Source of the DNA: Multivorans sp965232105
GTDB taxonomy: Bacteria > Acidobacteriota > Thermoanaerobaculia > Multivoradales > Multivoraceae
DNA length: 64,000 bases
Assembly: GCA_965232105.1 (NCBI GenBank)
Contig: OZ246956.1
Coordinates: 4,836,001 to 4,900,000 of the forward strand
Direction: 5' to 3'
The position numbers and the translations under genes were made by a program. Of the stretch, positions 7,893 to 16,077 are shown piece by piece. Each line of letters begins with the position of its first letter. The first letter of the stretch is position 1. Under the pieces are notes generated by a model, which saw only the letters and a list, made by a program, of their open reading frames with translations, had not been told where the DNA came from and searched no databases.

Positions 7893-9962
7893 ATGGAGAC
7901 GATCCGTATCGCCGCAGCAGCCGCCGTCTGCGCGGGCTTCCTGGCCGCTCCGGCGGCCGCCCAGCGCGGCGCCCCGGCGGGCGAGTGGCCGAGCTACGGC
8001 GGCGACGTGGGGTCGACGAAGTACTCGCCGCTCGACCAGATCGACGCCTCGAACTTCGGCGAACTCGAGAACGTCTGGCGCTGGCGTTCGGTGGACGGGT
8101 TTCTGAGCAAGAACGAAGCAGGCGGTGAGTGGTACGCCAGCCGCGACCTCATCTTCGATCGGCTGAAGGACGACGATCCCCTGCTGTGGCGCGCGGGGCG
8201 CGCCCCCTTCATCCGCAACCTGAAGGCGACGCCGCTGATGCAGGAAGGGTTGCTGTTCCTCAACACGCCGATCTCGATCGGCGCCGCGGTCGACCCCGGC
8301 ACCGGCCGAACGGTCTGGGCCTACAACCCGAAGAGCTACGAGAGCGGCACGACGACGATGACCGTGGTCTGGAACCAGCGCGGCGTCGCGTACTGGACGA
8401 ACGGCGAAGAGGGCGCCGACGCGGACAGCCGCGTCTACTGGGGCACCGGCGACGGCTACCTGCTCTCGGTCGACGCCCGCACCGGCCGACCGATCGAGGA
8501 GTTCGGGAACGGCGGCCGCGTCGACCTGATGGAAGGCCTGCCGCGCGCCAACCGCGGCGAGCGGGACTACCTGAACGCCCTGCTCTACTCGATGCAGTCT
8601 CCGCCGGTCGTGGTCCGCGACGTCGTCGTCACCGGCGCCTCGATCGCCGACCGCCGGATCACCAAGGAATCCATCCCGGGCTGGGTGCGCGGCTGGGACG
8701 CGCGCACCGGCGAGCTGCGCTGGGTCTTCCGCACCGTGCCCCGGGAGGGCGATGAAGGCGTCGAAACCTGGGAAGACGAGTCCTGGCGTTACTCCGGCAA
8801 CGCAAACGTGTGGACGATGCTCTCCGGCGACAACGAGCACGGCATCGTCTACCTGCCCATCGGCACGGCGACGAACGACTTCTACGGCGGCCACCGGCCG
8901 GGCGACAACCTGTACTCCGAGAGCCTGGTCGCGGTCGATGTCGAGACCGGCGACAAGTTGTGGCACTTCCAGGCGGTCCGCCACGGCCTCTGGGACTACG
9001 ACTTCCCGGCCGCGCCGACGCTGATCGACCTTCCGGGCGGGGACGGCGCCGATCCCCGACAGATCGTCGCCCAGGTCAGCAAGCAGGGCTTCCTCTACGT
9101 GTTCGACCGCGTCACCGGCGAGCCGGTCTGGGAGATCGAGGACCGTCCGGCGCCCCCGGCGACGATGCCCGGCGACACGGCCTCGCCCACCCAGCCGTTC
9201 CCGACCAGGCCGGCGCCGTTCGAGTACCAGGGCGTGGCAGAGGACGATCTGGCCGACTTCACACCCGAGATCAGGCAGATGGCGCTCGACGTGATCGCCG
9301 ACTACGAGATCGGCCCGCTCTACACGCCTCCGTCCCTGCCGGTACGAGGCGGCAAGCAGGGCACGATCTTCCGGCCTTCCGCCGGCGGCGGGGCGAACTG
9401 GTACGGCGCCGCGGTCGACCCGGAGACCGGCTGGCTCTACGTGCCTTCGCGAAACGCCTTCAGCATGGTCACGTTCTACACGCCGGATCCGCTCGAGGGC
9501 GGCACCCTCCGCTACACCCACGGCGGCCGCGGCCGCCGGCCAACGATGCCCGAGGGCCTGCCCCTGTTCAAGCCGCCCTACACCCGGATGACCGCGATCG
9601 ACCTGAAGTCCGGCGAACACGTGTGGATGAAGCCGCTCGGCAACAACGACACGCTGCGGAACCACCCCCGGCTGAAGGAGCTCGATCTCCCACCCCTCGG
9701 CGGCGACACCTATACTGGGCCGCTGCTGACGAAGACCCTGCTGATCCACGGCCAGCACGCCCCGGACGACGACGGCGGCAACCGGCTCGTGGCCCGGGAC
9801 AAGCGCACCGGCGACGTGATCGCCGAGGCGCCGCTGCCGGCACGCGGGCTCGGCACGCCGATGACCTACCTCTGGGAGGGCCGGCAGTACATCGCGCTGA
9901 CGGTCGCCGGCAGGCGCGAGACGGACGGCGTGCCGGAGCTCCTGGCGTTCGCGCTGCCTTGA
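7893..9962 (+). CDS. Secreted PQQ-dependent dehydrogenase (quinoprotein, beta-propeller)
   Basis: 689 residues from ATG 7893. Residues 1-23 form a signal peptide ending APAAAQ, so the enzyme acts in the periplasm. The body carries the membrane-free glucose/alcohol quinoprotein signature: YGGDVGSTKYSPLDQIDASN near the N-terminus, repeated W-docking blades (LRWVFRTVPREGD, KLWHFQAVRHGLWDYDF) and a C-terminal GGANWYGAAVDPETGWLYVP. PQQ-linked oxidation would pass electrons to the respiratory chain. The family cannot give the substrate. It is related to the minus-strand quinoprotein at 49711-51801 but lacks that protein's extra inserts. No cytochrome partner is adjacent. Confidence 0.9.
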   Translation: METIRIAAAAAVCAGFLAAPAAAQRGAPAGEWPSYGGDVGSTKYSPLDQIDASNFGELENVWRWRSVDGFLSKNEAGGEWYASRDLIFDRLKDDDPLLWRAGRAPFIRNLKATPLMQEGLLFLNTPISIGAAVDPGTGRTVWAYNPKSYESGTTTMTVVWNQRGVAYWTNGEEGADADSRVYWGTGDGYLLSVDARTGRPIEEFGNGGRVDLMEGLPRANRGERDYLNALLYSMQSPPVVVRDVVVTGASIADRRITKESIPGWVRGWDARTGELRWVFRTVPREGDEGVETWEDESWRYSGNANVWTMLSGDNEHGIVYLPIGTATNDFYGGHRPGDNLYSESLVAVDVETGDKLWHFQAVRHGLWDYDFPAAPTLIDLPGGDGADPRQIVAQVSKQGFLYVFDRVTGEPVWEIEDRPAPPATMPGDTASPTQPFPTRPAPFEYQGVAEDDLADFTPEIRQMALDVIADYEIGPLYTPPSLPVRGGKQGTIFRPSAGGGANWYGAAVDPETGWLYVPSRNAFSMVTFYTPDPLEGGTLRYTHGGRGRRPTMPEGLPLFKPPYTRMTAIDLKSGEHVWMKPLGNNDTLRNHPRLKELDLPPLGGDTYTGPLLTKTLLIHGQHAPDDDGGNRLVARDKRTGDVIAEAPLPARGLGTPMTYLWEGRQYIALTVAGRRETDGVPELLAFALP

Positions 9963-10070
9963 CCCCGGCCGCAGGTCGGCGACCGCCTGATCATCGAGCA
10001 TTCCGCACCGATCACGACGGAGCGGTCGTTCAACGCGGAAGCGTTCGTGTTCGACGCGGACTACCCCCGC

Positions 10071-10160
10071 CGGATGCCGGCCAGATGGCCGGCGCACCCG
10101 GTCCCGGAAGCGCCGACGCGGGCGCAGCTAGTCCCGGAAGCGCCCGGCGGGCGCACCTGG
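10071..10160. repeat. Three 30-bp hairpin units in tandem (copy B of the palindromic repeat plus two relatives)
   Basis: 10071-10100 contains GATGCCGGCCAGATGGCCGG followed by CGCACCCG, the same palindrome as at 7809. 10101-10130 and 10131-10160 are a direct 30-bp duplication, each beginning GTCCCGGAAGCGCC and ending near GGGCGCA. Each unit can fold on itself. They fill the space between the quinoprotein and the convergent crotonase, touching the crotonase stop codon, and could act as a bidirectional terminator. 9963-10070 upstream shows nothing recognisable. Confidence 0.65.
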
Positions 10161-10937
10161 TCAGCGCTTCATGAAGGCGGCGACGGCTTCGCGATGAGCG
10201 TCGCTCTTGTAGGCCGTCTGGAGCTCCTCGATTTCACGGCGATGGACATCGTCGAGATCGTGCGATGAGCCGTTCTTCGTCAGCAGCCGCTTGACGGCGC
10301 GCAGCGAGCTGTCCGCGTTCTCGCCGATCCGCGTAGCGAGTTCGAGCGCCCGATCCAGCGTCTGATCGTGCGGCACGACGGCGTTCGCGAAGCCCATCGC
10401 CTCAAGCTCGGGGGCGTCGTAGAGACTTCCGGTCAGGCACATCTCGCTCGCCTTCGCCCAGCCGACGCGCTGCACCAGGAAGTGGGAGGAACAGAGTTCC
10501 GGCACCAGACCCATTCGCACGAAGAACATGCCGACGCGGGCCCGTTCCGAGAGCACGATCACATCGAAGGGCAGAGCCAGCGTGATGCCGACACCCACGG
10601 CGACGCCGTTGATCGCGGCGATCATCGGCTTCGACTCCCGCACCAGTTCCACCCAGGGGCGCGGCGGCCTGCGGTCGGCCTCCGCCCCGGCCTCGCCGCC
10701 ATCGAGCCGGGCCTTGAACTGGGCGCCGATGTCGGCGCCGGCACAGAACCCGCGTCCCGCACCGGTGACGACGATGGCCGCCAGCCCCGGGTCCTCGTTG
10801 GCGTCTTCGATCGCAGAGACGAGCTCGAAGTTCATCCGGCGGGTCCAGGCATTCAGCTTGTCCGGCCGGTTCAGGGTGAGGATGCGGGTGCGGCCCCGGT
10901 CCTCGACCAGGATCTGCTCGTAGTTCGGCGCGGTCAT
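10161..10937 (-). CDS. Enoyl-CoA hydratase/isomerase family protein
   Basis: 258 residues, standard crotonase length. Visible are the CoA/oxyanion segments ILTLNRPDKLNAW, GAGRGFCAGADIG and KPMIAAINGVAVGVGITLAL. In the active-site helix the text is RMGLVPELCSSHFLVQRVG: the second catalytic Glu (VPE) is present, but the position of the first Glu of true hydratases is not acidic. This favours an isomerase or another crotonase reaction over classic hydration. It is transcribed away from CcmC's 3' end on the same strand, 51 bp after it. The specific acyl-CoA is unknown. Confidence 0.88.
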   Translation of the reverse strand: MTAPNYEQILVEDRGRTRILTLNRPDKLNAWTRRMNFELVSAIEDANEDPGLAAIVVTGAGRGFCAGADIGAQFKARLDGGEAGAEADRRPPRPWVELVRESKPMIAAINGVAVGVGITLALPFDVIVLSERARVGMFFVRMGLVPELCSSHFLVQRVGWAKASEMCLTGSLYDAPELEAMGFANAVVPHDQTLDRALELATRIGENADSSLRAVKRLLTKNGSSHDLDDVHRREIEELQTAYKSDAHREAVAAFMKR

Positions 10938-10988
10938 GGATGTCTCCCGGTCAGCCCGTGGTGAGAATGCGCGGCGCGCGCAAAGCGC

Positions 10989-11696
10989 TCAGGCTCCGCT
11001 CTCTGCCGGCGCGATGCGAGGCGGCGGCGCGGTCGCTTCGGCCTGCCGACGCGCCAACGAGATCCGTGCGCGACGCGCGACGAACCACACGCAGATCAGG
11101 AGCAAGGCGATCGCGTTGATCCGCAGCGGCTGGATCATCGTCGTGTGGACCGTCTCGGGGGACGACTGCATCTGGTGGATGCTGCGCCACCAGTTGACCG
11201 AGTAGTACACCAGAGGCGCGTTGACCGAGGCGACGATGCTCGCCGCCGCCGTCCACGGCGCCCGCCGGTGCTCCTCGGCGAAGCGCCGCAACGCCAGCAC
11301 ACCCAGGAAGGTGAGCCACATGACGAAGGTGAAGGTCAGCCGCGGATCCCAGGCCCAGTAGACGCCCCAGGTCGGCTTGGCCCACACGACGCCGGAGAGC
11401 AGGCCGGCCGTCTCGAGAACGACTCCGACCTCGATCACCCCGGCAAGCATGCCGTCGACCCAGGCCTTGCGCGTCCACAGCGAAGCGGCGCCCACGAAGC
11501 CGGCCCCGAAGAAGCAGACCAGAGCGTTCCACTGCAACGGCACGTGGACGTAGAGAATCCGGTAGACATCGCCCATGTTGCGCTCTCTCGGTGCCACGAA
11601 CAGGCCGATGTAGACGCCCGCGATCAACACCGCGAGTCCCACCAGGCCGAACCAGTGCTCCCAGGCCCAGCCGCGCTTCGCATTGGCGGTCGTCAT
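10989..11696 (-). CDS. ccmC: Cytochrome c maturation heme-handling protein CcmC
   Basis: 235 residues with about six transmembrane segments. It has the tryptophan-rich heme-binding WWD-type motif (WGVYWAWDPRLT) in a periplasmic loop, with conserved His in YVHVPLQW and NWWRSIHQ segments flanking it. This is CcmC rather than CcmF or CcsA by length and context (YRILYVHVPLQWNA). CcmC loads heme onto CcmE for c-type cytochrome maturation. The other ccm genes are not in the window, so either the locus is split or the neighbours were lost; the flanking genes here are unrelated. Confidence 0.9.
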   Translation of the reverse strand: MTTANAKRGWAWEHWFGLVGLAVLIAGVYIGLFVAPRERNMGDVYRILYVHVPLQWNALVCFFGAGFVGAASLWTRKAWVDGMLAGVIEVGVVLETAGLLSGVVWAKPTWGVYWAWDPRLTFTFVMWLTFLGVLALRRFAEEHRRAPWTAAASIVASVNAPLVYYSVNWWRSIHQMQSSPETVHTTMIQPLRINAIALLLICVWFVARRARISLARRQAEATAPPPRIAPAESGA

Positions 11697-11774
11697 CGGG
11701 CCGGGACGTTAGCACCGCAAGGCCAGGTTGCTTGATACGGTCGGCGCTCGATTCCAGGTGGGAGGGCTCGGGCG

Positions 11775-12668
11775 ATGACGGATTCCACAAACATCCTCGG
11801 CAGGCTCGGCGTCTGGGCCGGCCTCGACGGCCTTTCGGCGCCCCAGGCGGCCGAGTTCGCGTCCGCCATCGAAGCGCAGGGCTACGGAGCGCTGTGGACT
11901 CCCGAGGCGGTCGGCCGCGACCCGTTCGCGCTGATCGCGTATCTCGGCGCCCGCACCGAGCGCATCACCCACGCCACGGGCATCGCGAACATCTACGCCC
12001 GCGACGCGATGACGACGAGGGCGGTCCACAAGACGCTTTCCGAGATGCTGCCCGGGCGTTTCGTCCTCGGGCTCGGCGTCTCCCATCCCCACCTCGTCAC
12101 CCACCTCCGCGGCCACGAGTACAAACCGCCCGTGCCGAAGATGCGCGAGTACCTCGAAGCGGTCGGCAGCTCGTTCTACCGCGGCGCGGAGCCCGAGCAG
12201 GAAGCGCCGATCGTGATCGCCGCCCTGCGACCGTTGATGCTGAAGCTCGCCGCCACGGGTGCAGACGGCGCCCATCCCTATCTCGTTACGCCGGAACACA
12301 CCAGGCGGGCGCGCGAGATCATGGGCGACGGGCCGCTCCTGTGTCCCGAGCAGAAGGTGATCCTGACCACGGACGCCGAAGCGGCCCGCAAGATCGGCCG
12401 CGCCAACCTCTACGTCTATCTCCGCGCGCCGAACTACCAGAACAGCCTGCTCGAGCTGGGCTTCACCGAGGACGACTGGACGGATTTCCAGGCCAGCGAC
12501 CGCCTCGTCGACGCCCTGGTCGCCTGGGGCGCCGAAGACCGGATCCGGGAGCGCATCCAGGCCCACTGGGACGCCGGCGCCGACCACGTCTGCATCCAGG
12601 CGTTCCGCCCCGACGGCAAGCCGGGGGCAGACCTCGACGCTCTCACCGCCCTGGCGCCCGGCCGGTAG
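11775..12668 (+). CDS. LLM-class flavin/F420-dependent oxidoreductase (TIGR03620-like)
   Basis: 297 residues. A TIM-barrel of the luciferase-like monooxygenase family: GLSAPQAAEFASAIEAQGYG, ALWTPEAVGRDPFALIAYLG, RTERITHATGIANIYARDA, PGRFVLGLGVSHP and ALRPLMLKLAATGADGAHPY. The motif set matches the F420-associated TIGR03620 subgroup, which reduces or oxidises unknown substrates with F420 or FMN. It lies between ccmC (divergent) and the pectinacetylesterase-like lipoprotein 31 bp downstream, so the latter may be co-transcribed. Confidence 0.85.
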   Translation: MTDSTNILGRLGVWAGLDGLSAPQAAEFASAIEAQGYGALWTPEAVGRDPFALIAYLGARTERITHATGIANIYARDAMTTRAVHKTLSEMLPGRFVLGLGVSHPHLVTHLRGHEYKPPVPKMREYLEAVGSSFYRGAEPEQEAPIVIAALRPLMLKLAATGADGAHPYLVTPEHTRRAREIMGDGPLLCPEQKVILTTDAEAARKIGRANLYVYLRAPNYQNSLLELGFTEDDWTDFQASDRLVDALVAWGAEDRIRERIQAHWDAGADHVCIQAFRPDGKPGADLDALTALAPGR

Positions 12669-12699
12669 GGCCCGCAATCGAAACGTAGGAGAACGACCA

Positions 12700-13899
12700 A
12701 TGGAGCACCGCCACTCCACCATCGGCATCCTGACCGCTGCCCTTCTCGCGCTGGCCGCCCTCGCATGCGCCCCGGCCGAGGAAGCCCCCGAACCGGTCGA
12801 TCTCCAGGCGCCGCTCGCCGACCTCGCGGAAGGCTGGAACACGATCACACCGGGTGGAAGCACCACCTGCTCCGACGGCTCGCCGTTCCGTTTCTTCGTC
12901 CGCGCCGCCGATCCGACGCAGGTGGTCTTCTACCTCCAGGGCGGCGGCGGCTGCTGGACCGCCGAGACCTGCGATCCCGAGGGCCGTCCGCCCTACACGA
13001 TGACGGCGCTCGAAGAGATGCGCTCCCCGAGCGGCGCGGACCCGGAAGAAGGCACGGCCCACGGCATTGCCGCGTTCAACCACCCCGAAAACCCGTTCTC
13101 CGACCACAGCTTCGTGTTCGTGCCGTACTGCACCGGCGACGTCCACATCGGCGACCGCGACGCGGTCTACGAAGTGCCGGCCACCGAGGAGGCGCCGGCG
13201 CGCGAGGTGACGATCCATCACCGCGGCTACACGAATGGCAGGGCGGCTCTCGACTGGACCTACGAGCACTTCCCGGGACCCGAGACCGTGTTCATCACCG
13301 GTTCGAGCGCCGGCTCGATCCCGTCGCCGGTCTACGCCCGCCACTTCGCCGAGCACTATCCGGACGCGCGAGTCACCGCGCTCGGCGACGGCGCCGGCGG
13401 CTACCGGCAGATCGGCGATACGCGGCCGCACGAGTCCTGGGGAACCCTCGCCGCGCTCTCCCACTTCGAGAACATGGCTGACACGAGCACCGAGAACTTC
13501 TCGTTCGAGACGCTCTACATCAAGGCCGCCAAGGCTCACCCGGAGGCCATGTTCGCGCGCTACGACACCGCCGAGGACGATGTCCAGATCCAGTTCCTGC
13601 AGATCGGAGGAGTGAGCACCGAGGGCGGTCTGCAGCCGCTGCTCGACGCGAACGAGGCCGACATCGACGCGGCGCTCGAAGGCCAGGACAACTACCGGAG
13701 CTACATCGCGCCGGGCGAACTGCACACGATCATGCTCCGGCCCGAGTTCTACACGTACGAGTCCGACGGCGTGAGGGTCCGGGACTGGGTCGCGTCGCTC
13801 GCCGCCGGCGAGCCGGTCGACGACGTCCACTGCGGCGACTGCACCGGCTCGCCGGAACCGGGAGCCGTGGAGGGCGGCGAAGCGACCGGCGGCCCCTAA
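12700..13899 (+). CDS. Pectinacetylesterase-family lipoprotein
   Basis: 399 residues. The N-terminus MEHRHSTIGILTAALLALAA followed by LACAPAEE has a lipobox (LAALAC), so the mature enzyme is probably lipid-anchored. The esterase domain shows the oxyanion segment VVFYLQGGGGCWTAETC and the nucleophile elbow FITGSSAGSIPSPVYA. A late conserved segment, GELHTIMLRPEFYT, supplies a His. Plant and bacterial relatives hydrolyse ester groups on polysaccharides; for bacterial members the substrate is usually unknown. Its stop overlaps the stop of the convergent NFACT-R gene. Confidence 0.82.
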   Translation: MEHRHSTIGILTAALLALAALACAPAEEAPEPVDLQAPLADLAEGWNTITPGGSTTCSDGSPFRFFVRAADPTQVVFYLQGGGGCWTAETCDPEGRPPYTMTALEEMRSPSGADPEEGTAHGIAAFNHPENPFSDHSFVFVPYCTGDVHIGDRDAVYEVPATEEAPAREVTIHHRGYTNGRAALDWTYEHFPGPETVFITGSSAGSIPSPVYARHFAEHYPDARVTALGDGAGGYRQIGDTRPHESWGTLAALSHFENMADTSTENFSFETLYIKAAKAHPEAMFARYDTAEDDVQIQFLQIGGVSTEGGLQPLLDANEADIDAALEGQDNYRSYIAPGELHTIMLRPEFYTYESDGVRVRDWVASLAAGEPVDDVHCGDCTGSPEPGAVEGGEATGGP

Positions 13900-14357
13900 T
13901 CGGGGGCACCCGCATCGGAAGGGCGCGCGAAGACGGTCTCGGACCGCCGCAGCGCAACCCGTCCGGGCGGCGCTCCGCGCGGCTTGCTGACATCACGGCC
14001 GCGGGCCAGGTGAACGGCCACCAGCCCGCCGGCCCGGGACTTCGAGTAGCGGGCCGCCAGGGCGGCCGCGAAGTCCCGCGTGGCCCGCGGCAGGCGGTCG
14101 ACGCCGGAATCGTTGAGCACCAGTACGTGAGACCCGGCGCCCGACGCCGCGTGCAGCCAGAAATCCGCGGGGCGGGCAAGCCGCAGGCTCAGATCGTCGT
14201 TGTCGGCGGCGGTCTTGCCGACCAGGACGATGAAGCCGTCCGGCGACTCGAACCGTCGCGCGACCGTCCGGCCGCGGAACAGCCCCTGGGCGGGCAGCGT
14301 CTCCCGGCCCTGCTCGCGCCGGTTCGCCTCTCGTCCCCGGGCCGACCGGGGACTCAC
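13896..14357 (-). CDS. Stand-alone NFACT-R (DUF814) RNA-binding domain protein
   Basis: 153 codons from a GTG at 14357 that overlaps the upstream amidohydrolase stop (GTGA). The core reads RRFESPDGFIVLVGKTAADN then DDLSLRLARPADFWLHAASG and AGSHVLVLN, the NFACT-R fold found at the C-terminus of RqcH/FbpA proteins. The N-terminal NFACT-N and coiled-coil parts are absent, and the upstream frame belongs to the amidohydrolase. Single-domain NFACT-R proteins are thought to bind RNA or ribosomal complexes; no specific role is known. Its stop overlaps the lipoprotein's stop on the other strand. Confidence 0.8.
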   Translation of the reverse strand: MSPRSARGREANRREQGRETLPAQGLFRGRTVARRFESPDGFIVLVGKTAADNDDLSLRLARPADFWLHAASGAGSHVLVLNDSGVDRLPRATRDFAAALAARYSKSRAGGLVAVHLARGRDVSKPRGAPPGRVALRRSETVFARPSDAGAPD

Positions 14358-15484
14358 TCCTGGAACAGGCTCCGGTCGAGGCCCGGGATGATCTCGAGGG
14401 CGTTGCGGAAGTAGATCTTCTCGAGCACCTGATCGGACAGGCCGAGCCCGTACATCTTCCAGTGGGCGTGGCGCTTCCGGTAGTAGTCGAAGTACTCGTC
14501 CCGCGTCTCCAGCACGCGGAAGTAGACGTGGTAGCCCTCGATCGGATCCCAGGAGTCCTTGCCCATCAGGACGCGGTCCTGGTACTTCTCCATGAAGGCG
14601 GCGCCCGTGATCGGCTGCCGGCCGAGTTCGGCGAGGACCGCGCCGAGTTCCGTGTAGACGTTCGGCAGTTCGTCGAGCAGCTTGCCGAGTCGCGCCAGGT
14701 CGTTGCCGAGCCAGCCCAGGTGGGCGTTGATGAAGATCGTGTCCGGATGATTGCGGAACAGGTTGTGCTGCTCCGTCATCGTCTGCTCGAAGGAAGCGAA
14801 GCGTGTGGCGTCGTCGCGACGTCGCCTCGGGAACATCTTGAGTTCGAGCCAGCGCTCGTTGTGTTCGTCCCAAGGGTCCCAGAACGGCGACGGTTCGCCG
14901 ACGTGGATCAGGACCGGGATGCCCAGCTCGCCCGCCTTCGCCCACACCGGATCGATCCGCGGGTCGTCCGCCGCCACCCGCTTGCCGCCGCTGTCGGTCT
15001 GGAACATGCTGAGGTTCTTGTAGATCTTGAGGCCCTGCGCGCCGGCCAGAACGTCCGCTTCGAGCTGCGCCGCCGCCTTCTCGCCCCAGCCGGGTTGACC
15101 GATGCCGGAGAAGTCGACGTTCGCGTAGGCAACGAACCGGCCCGGGTAGCGGCCCTTGGTGGCGGCGATGTTCGCCTTGAGGCCGTCGCCGCTGCCGCCG
15201 CTCAGGTTGACGAAGGTGGCCATGTTCAGATCGTCCATCGTCTTGACCATCTGGTCGATCCGCGCCGGGTCGCCGCCGCGCAGGTGGCCGTGGGCGTCGA
15301 CGAAGGGGAACTTCGCCCGCGTCACCGGGCCGCCCGGCACCTTGAGCGTCGAACGCGGCTCGTAGGCCTCGACGGTCATTTCCTGGCCGGCGGCGGGCAG
15401 CGCCGCGAGCAGCAGAGCGGCGACCAGGAACCCGCTCGGGTTATCGAGGCGGATCGAAGCGTTCGAACCATGTGTGACCGGCAT
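14354..15484 (-). CDS. Secreted amidohydrolase-family (amidohydrolase_2, TIM-barrel) protein
   Basis: 376 residues with an N-terminal hydrophobic segment (GFLVAALLLAALPAAGQ) that predicts export. The metal-binding motif VDAHGHL near residue 64 starts the barrel; GIPVLIHVGEPS supplies the next His, IFINAHLGWLGND a third, and VLMGKDSWDP a final Asp. This pattern fits the amidohydrolase_2 group (decarboxylases and hydrolases related to ACMSD). The natural substrate is not inferable. It is translationally coupled to the NFACT-R gene by a 4-bp overlap. Confidence 0.83.
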   Translation of the reverse strand: MPVTHGSNASIRLDNPSGFLVAALLLAALPAAGQEMTVEAYEPRSTLKVPGGPVTRAKFPFVDAHGHLRGGDPARIDQMVKTMDDLNMATFVNLSGGSGDGLKANIAATKGRYPGRFVAYANVDFSGIGQPGWGEKAAAQLEADVLAGAQGLKIYKNLSMFQTDSGGKRVAADDPRIDPVWAKAGELGIPVLIHVGEPSPFWDPWDEHNERWLELKMFPRRRRDDATRFASFEQTMTEQHNLFRNHPDTIFINAHLGWLGNDLARLGKLLDELPNVYTELGAVLAELGRQPITGAAFMEKYQDRVLMGKDSWDPIEGYHVYFRVLETRDEYFDYYRKRHAHWKMYGLGLSDQVLEKIYFRNALEIIPGLDRSLFQE

Positions 15485-15610
15485 GCTTTCTTCCTCAAGT
15501 CCCGGGTTGCCTCGTCGAAGGCGTCAGAGCGCTCGGAGTCTACGGCAGGATTCTTCAACCACAGCCGCGAAAGGCGTCACGGGCTCCTGGCCCGCGTATA
15601 CTTCCACCCG

Positions 15611-15889
15611 ATGTCCATCGTGCGCGCCGCCGAGGTCGTCGTATTGCTCGGTGCCGTGTACGTCGCATGCGGATTCGTGTTCGCTCCGTTCTTCGTCTGG
15701 CGCGGCGTCGGCCGCGTCGACCCGGCCGCGAGGACGACCGGGCTCGGGTTCCGGCTGATCGTCCTTCCAGGCGTCGCCGCGCTGTGGCCGGTGCTGCTGC
15801 GGCGGTGGCTCGCCGGACGGCAGCCTCCGGCGGAGCGCAACGCGCACCGTGACGCGGCTGCCGGTCGAGGAAGGCGGGTAGACGGGTGA
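15611..15889 (+). CDS. Small integral membrane protein, first gene of the redox/lipid operon
   Basis: 92 codons from ATG 15611. Two hydrophobic stretches (residues about 8-26, VVVLLGAVYVACGFVFAPFF, and about 45-62, GFRLIVLPGVAALWPVLL) predict two membrane spans with a basic, disordered tail. The stop overlaps the GTG of the next gene (GTGA), so it belongs to the chain of overlapping genes that continues to 18825. I recognise no family. Its constant company with the ferric-reductase/Rieske protein suggests an accessory membrane subunit, which is inference. Confidence 0.7.
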   Translation: MSIVRAAEVVVLLGAVYVACGFVFAPFFVWRGVGRVDPAARTTGLGFRLIVLPGVAALWPVLLRRWLAGRQPPAERNAHRDAAAGRGRRVDG

Positions 15890-16077
15890 TCCGCGGTCTG
15901 CGACGGCGCCACCGCCTGATCTGGACCGTGCTGTTCCCGATCCTGGCGGTCCTGCTCGCCGCGGCGCTGCTCTGGCGGCCCGCCCCCCCGCTCGCGGACA
16001 GCCTTCCGGAAGCACGCGAGGTCGACGCTTCCCAAACCGGCGCCGACACCCCGGCACCGCGGGACGAGCCGCAGTGA
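15886..16077 (+). CDS. Short single-span membrane protein
   Basis: 63 codons starting at GTG 15886, overlapping its neighbours by 4 bp on both sides. Residues about 12-30 (WTVLFPILAVLLAAALLW) form one membrane span after a basic start (RGLRRRHR, positive-inside). The rest is a short Pro- and acid-rich tail, probably periplasmic. No family is recognised. The double overlap argues that it is translated despite its size. Confidence 0.65.
   Translation: MIRGLRRRHRLIWTVLFPILAVLLAAALLWRPAPPLADSLPEAREVDASQTGADTPAPRDEPQ

Noticed and set aside
7566..10097. An 843-codon minus-strand ORF opposite the PQQ quinoprotein
   Set aside because: No domain text; it mirrors the codon structure of the real gene on the other strand.
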